A model generated the notes under the pieces. That model was not told the origin of the DNA and did not search any database. It saw only the letters and a program-made list of their open reading frames with translations. This document shows positions 27,401 to 38,400 of a stretch of DNA of 64,000 nucleotides, piece by piece. The stretch is taken from NCBI RefSeq assembly GCF_902459465.1, contig NC_047062.1:5954501-6018500 (forward strand), written 5' to 3'. Within the stretch, counting starts at the first letter, position 1. Each line of letters begins with the position of its first letter. The position numbers were made by a program, and so were the translations under genes. Origin of the DNA: Asterias rubens. Lineage: Eukaryota; Echinodermata; Asteroidea; Forcipulatida; Asteriidae.

Positions 27401-30400
27401 TTATTTAGAAAGAGTGTTAGGCTGTGCTCTTAACACTTCATATACCAAAGGTGATACTGAATATCTTAACCTAGTTATCCGCAACATTGGCATTGGGTCA
27501 ACTCTAGGTACCAAATTAACTTTATCCTGACTCAATCTGCAGGAACGAGATGCTGCCCTTCAGATCCGCAATGAACTGGAGCGAGAGAATTCTCTCCTCA
27601 AGGAACGCATGAACGCCAGCCGACGCGCCTGGGACAGCACCCAGCACGAGCTGAATGACCACGAGAATAAGATGACCAGTCTGGGGAAGGAGGCCAAGGA
27701 GCTGAAGTACGAGGCGGACGTGGCCAAGTCAGAGTTGAAATCCTTCAGGGAGTCGTTGGCATTGCTGCTGTCGAGAGGCAATAGTCTGAGTTCATGTGAT
27801 ACGAGGGAAGATTCAATCAAGGAGAGAATCAAGCAGCTGCAGATTGATGCCAGTGAAAATTCTACGGTAAGAATCATATTATTTTGATTCAGTGGAGCAA
27901 GATAGTCAAAAAGTTGAGACCAATTTACTCACGGAGTGCACTGGAGTAAATCATGAGAAGTTCCCCTTGGTCCACTTAGTAGTAGTCCTGGTCAATTTTC
28001 CTACCCCTGTGTACTACCTAAAAATCAGGACAGTTCTTTGCAGAGCAAGAAGTCCATCCGAATTAAAAAATCAAGTTTATGGTCGAGGAATGGCAAAACA
28101 AGTTCTAACAAAAACTATTTGCACAGCTGGGTAGATATTTTCTCATTAGGTTACCGCAAACCAACTCTACATTGATACCTCACCATGCAATGCCTCAAAA
28201 TTATATACCTTTATTGTTGGTTTGAAATATTAAGCGAGACGAAATTCAAGAAAAGGCAAACAATTTGTGAGGGGAAATTATAAAAGATGATTTTTCACAA
28301 TGAATCAAGATAAGACAAAATAATCTTATCTGTTGCTTTCTCTGAAAGTCTTGTTTCCCTGTTTGTGCCAAGGTATCTTGATAAACCTTGTGTTGCTACA
28401 TTAAAAATTATTTTCAATAATTTTTATTGAAGTCACAGCAAGTCTGAGAAATATCAGGGTTTGCAGTGTGGCTTTATGTAACTATCTGATTGCACAACTA
28501 AAACAATTTCAATTTGTTCTTTTCTATTAAATAGCATGTCAGCCTCATGGAGACAAAGATCAAGAACTTGACCGAACAGCTGGACAGCCAAGCCAACTTG
28601 CACCAGGCAGCCATCAAACGTGCCAAAGAAGCTCAGGATGACTTTGTAGATCAAAGGGCCCGCCTCAAACAGGTTGAGACGAGCCTGGCTACTGACGGAG
28701 TCCTCTTGGACAACTTAAGATCAGAGAGGCAAAAGGTGAGATTGAGAGCAAGATGGTAGACCTTTGTGGAGGTCTTTTTTTGGGGGGGGGGGGGTCAAGT
28801 TCCCTGTGAGAATGATCGCCCATTTCAATTTTGTTTAAAAGAGCCTATGATTTTAACTGTCTTTTAAAAATCATCACAGCATCTAGAAACTATTATGTTA
28901 CTTTAGCTCTTCAAATTCTACACTGGTTGCCAGTGCAGTATTACACTCGTTTCAAACTTGGCTCCTTATAAAGCCGTCAATAGCCTTGCTCCACAATACA
29001 TCACTACATCACCAATCTCATACCACTTCTGTCATCTTCTCCCAACCTGGTGAGACTGATCCAACCTATAGCCTCCTAAACTTTCTCATTGCTTGCAATT
29101 AACTGAAGCTTTCAAGTGCACTGGTGATTTTGAACATTTTCTGGAACAAAGAGACATCCTCAAAGTGTCAGAGATGGTGTTGTACTCCCTCGAAATGCAA
29201 ATGTTGTGTTTTTCATTAATCAGGTGTTTGTTGACTGTTTTTTTTATATCCAGTACATGGCGTTCCTTGAAAAGGTAGCAGCTGTGATGAAACTAGAGAC
29301 CATTGCCCTCGACCTTGGATTTGATCTGAATGGAGATGCAATCATCGCCCGCGCTGAGCAGCTGGTGCGCAACGAAGGAGATGGCCTGGCGGACAAGACC
29401 ACCCACGTCTACAGCCTCCAGCGCAAGCTGAAGACAATGAAGCAGCAACTGGAGAGCAAAGATCTTCACCTCGATCTACTGAGGAAGAAGATCACCCAGC
29501 TGGAGGAGAGCCTAGCGGGGCGGTCATCCCTCCAGAAGGAGCGAGACGACACAGAGTGGAGCCGGCGTAAGATACTGAAGGAGAACGACAGGCTGAAGGG
29601 GGAACTGAGCACTGCCAAGAGGCTGATCATTGACATGAAGGCTCAGATGTTGGACGTCAGCAACCTCAAGGTTGGTTAAGAAAGAAGACTGATGAGCTCA
29701 GTACTGTACTGTACATTTTTTAGATAACATTGCCTGGATTTTTGGAGCCATCATCTGCATCCATGCAATTTCATCGTATGCCAATATGCAAAAGTGTAGC
29801 CTCTTTCAAACACACGCCTTTCACTTTGACTCTGAATAATTCAAAAATTGTTCCGCAACCACAACTCTACCTCATCTTGTGGTATTTGACTGCTAAACTT
29901 ATAGTGCCTTTTTAGTCAGTAATTTCGTTGATGGTTAATATCAATTTTGTTTCTTCCTTGTAGTTGACCTCAATGCACCAATTCAACAGCATTGACGAAC
30001 TTGAGAAGTCCCTAGATAAGATGGAGAAGACAAAAGACAAACAAGCCCGAAAGATCGCCGGCATGAAACAGGAGCTAGAATTTACAGAGCACGAGGCCAA
30101 CGAGCTTCACCATCGGGCGGAGCATTCAGTCAAGGCCCTTAGTGAGGACCTCCAGGCCACCAAGGCTCTGCTGATCGAGGTGCAGCGACGGGAGAGGCAG
30201 CTGGTGGACTTCAGGCAGGTCATAGCCCGCATGCTGGGCATGGATATCACCACCTTGGCTGTCCCAGACTACGAGATCATCTCTAGGTTGGAGAAGCTGA
30301 TCCAGGCTCACCACTCACACGCCATCACGGCTTATGGCCTCGACGAGAGCCTGCAGAACATGGAGAGAGGATTCAGGCAAGGTTATGAGGAAGCCTCAGC

Positions 30401-30482
30401 CTTGGTCGGCACAACTCGGCGGGCTCGATCAAGATCAGTATCTCCAACACGGCGCAGGAAGCATCAACCGGAGGTGTACTAG
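21410..30482 (+). CDS. CCDC170: CCDC170, coiled-coil domain-containing protein 170, complete
   Basis: Ten coding exons: 21410-21610, 24020-24090, 24797-24848, 25470-25568, 26058-26447, 27026-27211, 27543-27866, 28535-28735, 29254-29670, 29964-30482. All introns are GT-AG and phase 0 except the one after exon 2 (phase 2). The product is 819 aa, ending with TAG; human CCDC170 is about 715 aa. The first exon gives a proline/serine-rich, little-structured head (about 67 residues). The rest is long heptad-rich coiled coil, rich in E, K, L and R. The C-terminal part has the family hallmark: LVDFRQVIARMLGMDITTLA followed by PDYEIISRLEKL, matching the vertebrate protein closely. The end is an Arg/Ser-rich tail with a proline-directed SVSPTRR motif. 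Family knowledge: associates with microtubules, Golgi and cilia. The extreme N-terminal exon is less certain than the rest. Confidence 0.88.
22528..22796 (+). mobile_element. Family A MITE, 5'-truncated, with an internal 60-bp duplication
   Basis: The right half of family A is present (CACAGGTTTGTTATTTTATG, then ACAATTACCAATAGTGTCC). Its internal block (ACACAGAATNTGAGGTCTC to ACTTTATGTG) is tandemly duplicated: copies start about 22531 and 22591 and differ at only a few bases. It lies in CCDC170 intron 1. Confidence 0.75.
23181..23442. mobile_element. Long-arm foldback element with a 9-bp target-site duplication
   Basis: A 262-bp element that is almost wholly an inverted repeat. The ends are TAGTCTTGTCCCAAGACAAT and its complement, and the centre is a perfect palindrome around TAGTCTGGCGCAGACTA. 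The flanks carry an exact 9-bp repeat TGCTCTATG (23172-23180 and 23443-23451). Nine-base duplications with very long inverted repeats fit Mutator-like or foldback transposons. It lies in CCDC170 intron 1. Confidence 0.88.
24185..24394. mobile_element. MITE with AGACGATGTGACCT termini
   Basis: About 210 bp bounded by AAAGACGATGTGACCT and AGGTCACATCGTCT. Inside is a second inverted pair, CCGCCGGGCAAAA (about 24241) and TTTTTGCCCGGCGG (about 24312). Contains TGACGTCA. It lies in CCDC170 intron 2. Confidence 0.75.
25795..25850 (+). repeat. SINE B-box remnant
   Basis: TTAGTTCGAATCCCACTAC carries a tRNA-type B box with nothing recognisable upstream; probably the truncated head of a tRNA-derived SINE. 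Confidence 0.3.
26560..26670 (+). repeat. tRNA-derived SINE head
   Basis: TAGCTCAGTGGTCTAGTGA (A box) and GGTTCAAAGCCC (B box, from 26621) are at tRNA spacing, but a cloverleaf and a discrete 3' end are lacking. It lies in CCDC170 intron 5, next to the MITE at 26678. Confidence 0.6.
26678..26836. mobile_element. MITE, TATACGCCTCTC family, copy 1
   Basis: A 159-bp element with ends TATACGCCTCTCTTAATA and its complement TATTAAGAGAGGCGTATA. The inverted ends are followed by TTATGCATGA and a TGACGTCA-like motif. A second copy in the opposite orientation lies at 60521-60680. Confidence 0.85.
28905..29200 (+). mobile_element. Non-LTR retrotransposon C-terminal fragment, eroded
   Basis: Conceptual translation near 28920-28970 gives LHWLPVQYYTRFKLGSL, the typical motif just downstream of the reverse transcriptase domain in many LINE ORF2 proteins. 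Stops and frameshifts follow at once. It lies in CCDC170 intron 8 and is a dead fragment. Confidence 0.6.
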
Positions 30483-30511
30483 ACCTTGGCTATCTCTCTT
30501 AGATGAACTGA

Positions 30512-30521
30512 AATAAATAAA
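30512..30521 (+). terminator. CCDC170 polyadenylation signals
   Basis: Two overlapping AATAAA hexamers (30512-30517 and 30516-30521) lie only 30 nt past the stop codon, so the 3' untranslated region may be very short. Confidence 0.65.
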
Positions 30522-33500
30522 AAAGAGCTTCATTAAAAGTTACAGAACAAATCAATATCTGTTGCTGAATTTATTTTTTAAAATGTCTCAAAAAAGTAGT
30601 TCCTTTTGTGAAGTATTAAAAGTTGGGTAGACAACGACAAATTAGCATGACTTTGTTGGAATGAACTTCTAGTGAAAGACATTATTATAACAGGGTAAAA
30701 AATCAGTTTAAAAGTTTGTCCCAAATGTATTTTGATATCAGGTTAAAATTCTTCAGTATGTGTAATGTTTCTTGAAAAACAGAGAAATATTTTAGAAAAT
30801 GTTTTTACAATTGTTTATGAGAAAATAGAATAGCTGTTGCTAAGGTTTGCTGTTGCAAACTGCTTATCAACCAAAAATTCCTATGGTAGTAATGCAAAAA
30901 AATAGTTAATGTCCTGATTTTTCGACTCTAGCACTTAAGCTTTCAAGAAATTTATGCTAGGGTCAAAATGTCAAGTAATTAACTGTTTTTGACAATTGTT
31001 TATGCTATGGTGGGTTAAGATTAGGTACTCCTGTGGTATTTCAAGTCCTGATTTGATGTAGGCGGTAACAATTTCACTTTGTCAACAGAAAAATAGGTCA
31101 TGTAGAATAAGTTGTTAATTAAGAAATGTTTTCTTGAAGATTGGCTGTAATACAAATTCTGAAGTTTTTTCCTATATAGATACAATTTACTTTATTTTTC
31201 ATTTCAACTAGGTTTGTGTATTGTGTATATACAAGTAGGTTTGTGTATATATAAATTCTGTATATTATGTGAATGTGCAACTGTATAATTCTTTTAATTA
31301 CTGGATTTCCTTAGTAGTGTAATATCAAGCCAAAAACATGTACAAATATATACTTATTAAAGTGTTATCGATAGTTGTTTAGCATGTTTTGATGTGTTAG
31401 ACAATACTATATTGTTCAGTCAATTCAGATGCTAAAAGAGGAATTACTTCATTATGAGACAGTTTTGCTTAGTCCCTGTAAATATTTCTTATACAGAGTA
31501 TTCAAGATGTTTTTTTTTTATACCAAAGGCGAACATTTGTTTGAAAAATTTATACATTGTCCAACTAAACATAGACAATCACAAAAAAACTTATAAGCCC
31601 TTTTATTAGGTGATTTTTTACGTGAGTCCATTAAGTCATTAAATTCATTAGCATTGGTTTTTCCAATGGATTTCCAGAATGAGTTTCATTGAAAAACTAA
31701 AATTACTAATGGCTTAACAAAAAGTTGGTTGGGTATCGAGAAAAAGGATTCTTAATCTTGAATTGAACTGTTTAATGCCTGTTAAGGCATCTTTGCTGGC
31801 TTTCATATACTTTGTTGTAAAGTTCAAAACTCATACTTTTAATTTTCACTCCAGCGTAGGTTTGGTTTGCATGAAAGACGATGAATGTATAACTTCAGTC
31901 GTCTTGAAATGCACAAAATTATCCCATTTTATAACCAGAAAGATGTTTTCTTACATTTTATGTCAGAAAAATAAGATTATATTTTGTACTTTCATTAAAA
32001 TCATCTCTTTAATTCTTAATATCATACAAGATTTCAAATAATTGTATGAAACAGTGGTTTTGTTTTGTGTCAGTAGTTAAATTGTGCTACAAACAGTATG
32101 TAGAAAGATGAATAAAACAGTTGAAAACAGTCATCGAATTTGCATCATGTGTTGAATTTGTCTGGATATCCAGTGTATGCAGTTTGAGCAATTTGAACAG
32201 ATATAAATCAGAGCAAGTTGAGGGCAGTGTTCCACTACACAGTGTTTGGATGGATTTGGCAATACGTACATAATGGCCTTTTCTGAAGCCAGACATTGGC
32301 TCCGGCTTATGTTCCATAGGATATGATTGAATTGATCCGGAGGTGCAGATGCGGTGGGTACACCGGACCCTGTTACATTGTACATGTTCGGCAGAACATG
32401 TTCCAGCGTCATGATTACATAAAGTGTATTATACAGGAGATTATGGGGTGCTCACCCGTCCGTGCCCCCCTCCCCCCCCCCCCCAAATGGCGAACATGCA
32501 CAACCTTCTTCTGCTTGCGCCCTCTTTTGAATCCTCCTCCTAGGCCTTCAGTGCAACTTGTTAAATTCCCAGGGGACAGAATCTCGACAAGGTGACAGAT
32601 TTTCCTGACACAACGGTACACTGGCTCTCAGTTAGCACCCCTGTAAAATGTTCAAACACGCAAGATTCGTTTTTTTGTACAGGGGGGGGGGGGCGGGTGC
32701 ATGTGCGCTCTCCATTTTTTGGGCCTCCGAATAAAACTTGTCAACTTGTCGATGTTCATTTTAAGCAACTAGCCAGAAGCGAAACAAGCTGTTGAAGTTG
32801 TTTTGGTGATAATTGTAATTTCTCTGATGTGGGTGAGATATTTTGGTTATGATGTGGGTGTGGCAAATGAGTGCAATGCCACTTTCCTGTGCGACGGGAT
32901 GGAATAACATAAGAGTGGTAACTCCATTAAGAAGATAGACAACGGCTTCATTTAGTCGCGTAAAGACGCCAAAATCTTGCCATACTATGTCCTTATTGTA
33001 TCATAACTGAGTGGGATGTACTGTATATCGAATTTAAAAGGGGGAAAAACCCGGCAAGTTTGGTTTAATTTTGTGTTGTCTATCACATCACAGCCAAACG
33101 GACTTCATCCAAGCTAGGGTTTGTGGTTAGGTTTGAAAACAATGACACTTTCGTTGTGAATGATTATCAGCAAAATGAAAGCAGATAATTTTTCCTGGAC
33201 TTTCAGCTATAGTTCCCAGGTGACCTCAATGATTGAATGAATCACTTTTTTGGTAACTACCCTATAAAAGTCCGTGTAAGAAGTGTCACTGTGAGCCATG
33301 CTAATGGTTCAGCCGCTGTTGTGTGTTGGTTAACTTTACTGACTCACCGTAAACCTAACGAGTGTAGGCCCCATACATCTTGCCGAGATTGGCCGGGGTT
33401 CGGGGGAAGTTTTGAGGGGTTCAGGGGAAACGAGCAAAGCCATGGAGAATGAATCATCGTGAACGAATCGCTTTACTAAACTTTGTGGTATGACAGACTG

Positions 33501-35220
33501 TGTTCGCTTCCGTTCAGACATTTTTGCTGCCACGTTTTACTGTAAACAAAAACTAAGTAAACGTCAGAAAATAAGTCTGCGGCGATTCTATACATGGAGT
33601 ATTGTAGCGTTTGTGTTGGTTCGTCGCTCGAGTAAAACAGCATTATCGCCGTGCCGGAACTTATACTCCAAATGAAACAAAAGTTTGCTATCTGCTTGGT
33701 GTTGGGGTTGAATTGAGCACTAAGGAAATAGTAACGCCTTAGAAGTCGACCGGCATGTGAGTATCAGAATCTTTATACACCGTATTTTGTTTGGAAAAGT
33801 ATCTTTATTCCCAAGGGGCCAAGGCATTCAGGGTTGTGTTGTAGTATAGGCCAAGGCCATGCCGGGGGCGCGCGTGCGTGTTGAGTGCCGCTAATAAACT
33901 TTCTGACAGAAGATTCTTTGCCACTTCCGAAGTGACATGCATTTGATGATATGATGGCACTTTTTGTGTAGAACGCAGGGGCACCCGTCCAATGACACTG
34001 TTCACATAATTATTTGAGGTGTGTTGGGGGCGGGGGACAGTTTCCACACTGAGTGCTGCTAAATTCTCTGACAGAAGATTCTTTGCCACTTCTGAGAAGT
34101 GACATGCATTTTGATGATGTCAGCTTCCGCATGGACAACAGTTCAGTGGCACCTTCACATAATTATAGTTGCTTTATACCGGATAATAAATTAAAAAAAC
34201 CCACAAACGAACAATGTTAACAATTTTTGCATAATAAGGGATAACAAATTGCCGTGTGTGTATAGGACCCTGACTCGTGTGTTTCTCGTTCTGGGTTTTA
34301 TTTTAAATTTTTGTGGGGTTAATTTAGATTTTTTTTTGGAAGGAAAACTAACTGCATATAAAAATAATGTGAATGCAGATGTCTAGTGCGAAACTTGCAG
34401 AAAAGTCATAGGGCAAGACTGAGTTGTGTTTGTTTCAGTAGTGTTTTTGTAATATTATCACAATTGTGTAAAAGAATAACTGAAAACAATGTTTCAGAGT
34501 ACAAAACGGTCCTAATGATGCCTGCAGTTGGTGCCCCGTACTTCTTGAAGTTTGGGTCATGCTATATTTCTGCCCTTTATTGAATTATCATTCCTATCAA
34601 AGCCATCAAAAAATAATAGCGATATTTTAATTTTGCTGTGAGCATGCACTGTACTTGTCGGCCTGTGACGAAACAAATAGTAAACAAAATGTATTCTTGT
34701 GGTTTTGAATAAGTTGATACTTAATAAGTCTGCACCCTTTGTCTGGAGTTATTTTTCGCGTGACCATTTCTGAATTTCAGCTCAACTGAGTTTCACCTTT
34801 TTCATATAGTGGTAGGAATTGATTTGTTACCTTTGGGCATTATACCGTTCCGGATGTATTTTGTTTTTTAAAGTTCTGCATCAATGGGAATGAATGGGTT
34901 AAGGTGGGAAAGTAATCTTTATATTGTATTTAAAACAACACTATGGGGTGACCTCCGTGAATGTCAAAGGAGAATCACGAGGAGGGCGGGAATATCCAGG
35001 GGCCGGTAAACTTTCCGCAACTCCTGCCCAGCCTGAGTGCTGGCCCCGTGATCGTCATTGGCTATTGAAAATAGACAGGTGGCTCGGTCAATTTTGTGAA
35101 AGACCAATGACGAGTATCACCTACACGCTTATCTGTTTTGTTGATATACTTGCCCAGCTGTTTTATTGAAAACAAACTTTCTTAAAGACATAATTTTAAA
35201 CTTAGCATATTCTCATTAAT
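30522..35220. other. Intergenic region between CCDC170 and RALGAPA
   Basis: AT-rich, with no reading frame that resembles a known protein and no supported RNA gene. It contains G/C homopolymer runs (C-run near 32463-32484, G-run near 32682-32696) and a diverged direct duplication at 33880-34125. The stretch 33300-33700 is less AT-rich but has no recognisable exon. Confidence 0.5.
33880..34125 (+). repeat. Diverged direct duplication of about 80 bp
   Basis: The block containing CTGACAGAAGATTCTTTGCC, then AAGTGACATGCATTTTGATG, occurs near 33900-33955 and again near 34058-34118. The two are separated by GC-rich sequence. Confidence 0.7.
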
Positions 35221-35279
35221 TTTTAATTCCAGAACTATAGTCGAATGCTAAAGTACGCGTCCACGGGTCGACGCAGGTA

Positions 35280-35302
35280 CGCATGCGCGTTATCGCCATT
35301 TT
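35280..35302 (+). promoter_or_regulatory. NRF1-like and YY1-like sites upstream of RALGAPA
   Basis: CGCATGCGCG (35280-35289) matches the core NRF1 palindrome, and ATCGCCATTTT about 5 bp later matches YY1. Both are common near start sites of TATA-less housekeeping genes. They lie about 100-120 bp before the RALGAPA start codon, in a locally CpG-rich patch. Confidence 0.45.
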
Positions 35303-35400
35303 CCGATGGAAGTCGACTGGATAAGAATGGTAATGGATTGTTTACGAAGAGTATCGGGACCGTACGACTCCGAACGTGCTGTCTGCTAAGGGGATCGGTC

Positions 35401-38400
35401 ATGTTTAGCAAAAAAGCTCACGGAGATGTTAAGAAATCCTCCCAGAAGCTTCTAGACCCGAAGAAAGATGCCGTCACACGGCTAAAACATCTCCGAGTCG
35501 TACTCGGTAAGTGGTTGTTTTTAAAGGAATCTACCATTAGAAACCCCGTAGAGAATAGCTTAACCAGTTTCGTGATAAACCTAACATTTTGGGGGAGGGG
35601 TACATTTTGTGTGCACCAAATTACACGTGTGTATTGTTTTATCAGATGAACAACGATAAATCATCCATATGGCTATTCATCAATAATGAAATGTAAATTT
35701 TGTAGTAAAATTTCATTTTAATTACAATACAAAATTCCCCCCAAAAATACAAGTCAAATTTCATCCTTTCTTTTAATTTCATTCCCCTGTTCTGTGTTCA
35801 GCAGTGTTTGTAAATTGTGAATGTTTGTAACATTGAAATTGAATTGGGAATTCAATTAATCCCAATGCGAACCACTCCACTCCACTGTTTGACGGTGTAG
35901 GGCACCCCTGTAAGTGTAGTGTTGATAATATCAGTATCATTGATTCAGTGATGATAATGCAAATCCTTTTGCATTTTTGGGTATCAATCCTTAAATTTAA
36001 TTGTTTGTACTAAAATCTGACTCAACATGGATGGAAGTAAGACATTCATTCCTAGAACTGTGAGGTCCGTTCCGCTATCGTCTCCACTAACCTCATAATA
36101 GACGGTCATGTCTCACAACACAAATGGTTTGTTTTTTGGGGGGGTTTTGACATTTTAATTTGCGGTCAAATCTCTCTTTTTTTTTTTTTAATCAAATCTC
36201 ACCAAAATTGGGCTCTTTGCGTTCTGTGAACTCTCATTGACCTTGAAGATGGTCCAGAAAATCCACTCAGTCGGCATCTCAAAAATTAATAAAAATTAAA
36301 AATTCTTACCGTAATTTAGTCCCCATCTACTCCGTTTTACAACTACAAATGCCGATGACACAAAGCGTCGCAGGTCACAGCGTGATGATCCGTGCGTTGT
36401 GACCTCCTTGTTAAGTTCCCCGGCGGAAGTTTCAGGAGGAAAACCTACCAAGTACCAAGTACAAAACATATGTCCATGCGTCTGGGAACCACGAAGAGTG
36501 TACATACTTGAATAAAAAAAACCCTGATCCGTTTGTGTTGTGAGACTATTTAATTGGAGATGATAGCGGAACAGACCTCATAGTTCTAGTAGTAAGACAT
36601 TCTTAATGCCCATGCTACATGTATGCCGCAAGATAAAAAGGCCTTTTCATACTATCTGCTTCTCCCGATTGCTTGACCCACACCCAGCAATAGGGTCAGT
36701 TGACTAATTTGTTTTTGTACCAGTGTTCAAATGGTGTACCAAACCAAGATTCAAAACCTCAAAACAGGGAGTGGCAAAAAGATTCTTAAAAAACCCATTT
36801 AAAGACCTATTGAATGATAAAATCTGAGGTATAAGCAGGGGAAGTGTCGCACAGGGTTTGGTCAATCTGTGGAGCATATTATCGGCAGATTATAAGTTTC
36901 ACCCCAGTCCCACAATGTGCTCTCTTGGGGTGGGAGTGTTGTGCAAGTCTCTTGCTCGATGCACTTCACAGGCCTGTTGACACACAAGCCTAGCAAACCA
37001 ATGTCTTCCATTTAAAAAAAATGTCACCCACAAACACAAGGCCAAAAAAAGGTAAATTTTGGTGAGAGTTATCATAGGAAAATATCATAGGAAAATAAAG
37101 AAAAGGTAGAGAAAGAGGAGATTTTGTACTCTGTTCACAATTTCTTGAGTAGATTATCAGATGTTGAAAGCATGTTGAAAGCAAGTATAGAAATATGGTA
37201 GGGAGTTCCAAAAAGCTGCAGCACGAAGAACTAAAAGCTAACACTAACAGTACTGGCCTTTTGAGTAAAGGGATGAAAAGATGTTGCATTCTGCTCTACC
37301 AGCCAGGCTCCTAGTGGATGATACCCATGATGCCTACATCTGTACGGACTGTGAAGAGGGTAACACTGTTTCTGCACTAGGGGTAGGTCACAGGTGGCAG
37401 CATGTCGCTGGCGACAACTGATTTGGTTGGTATCCCAAATCATAGGCAAATCTCAATAAAAAATAAAATATAAAAAACAAACTATTCTTTGGGTATCGAT
37501 CAAGTTTAACATTTTCTTGAATTGTAGAAGATTTAGGATACAAATGTACACCTGAAAGCAATACATACAGACCTGTCTGGTAGTGAGTTACAAAGTGTAA
37601 GCAGTTCGAGGGAAAAATCTATCTGAATATCTAAGAGTAATGGCCTTTTGAGTGGATCTTAGAAATATATGTTGTTAAGGTTTTGGCCTTGGTGCCCGTT
37701 GGAAAAATTGCTTCAACCCCAACACTCTGACTTTAAAATGGAATACATTTTTTTCTCACACGGAAAAAGTGCCTGGCTCCAATCCAGACACAGGGCATTT
37801 TAGTGCTGATTTTTTTAGGAGACAATCTTATAAACATTTAATTAGTTTTTTTGAGTTTAAAGCACAAAAATAAATTGTTGAAAACAAGTTTTTTTATTCT
37901 CTCTTAATTTCTCTAAAGCGCTTTTGAAGTTGTTCATTACATACAGAGCTGTTTCCGAGTTCTGTCTCTGAAGAAATTGAAACATGAAGGCACTAACCTT
38001 TAACCTCTTTGGCGAAATAAAGTCATGCTGGTGAACATGGTGAAAGATGTTCATGCCCACTTCTAAGTTTAGATTATTCATGGGTCATACTTTTAGAGCA
38101 GTAATTTAGGCTTGATGCGTCATTTGAGTTAAGGGTATGTGACATTTTTTCCCTTCTAGTAATGGGCATCTTTATGAGAGAAGTAACAGACCTGCGAGGG
38201 AACATTTTGAAGGGCAATAAGGCAATAACTACGACGTGGGTAGGTAGTTAGTTGCCTCTGTTGCATCCATTAAGTATCAGGCATAGAACAAAATACTTGT
38301 AAAAAATTGTGGTCGAATTAGTTTTGTAGATTCTAACTAAATTAAACGAAAATGTTTCATTAAAACAAGATTAAACTGGGCTTGTTTGTTAGCTTCTGTA

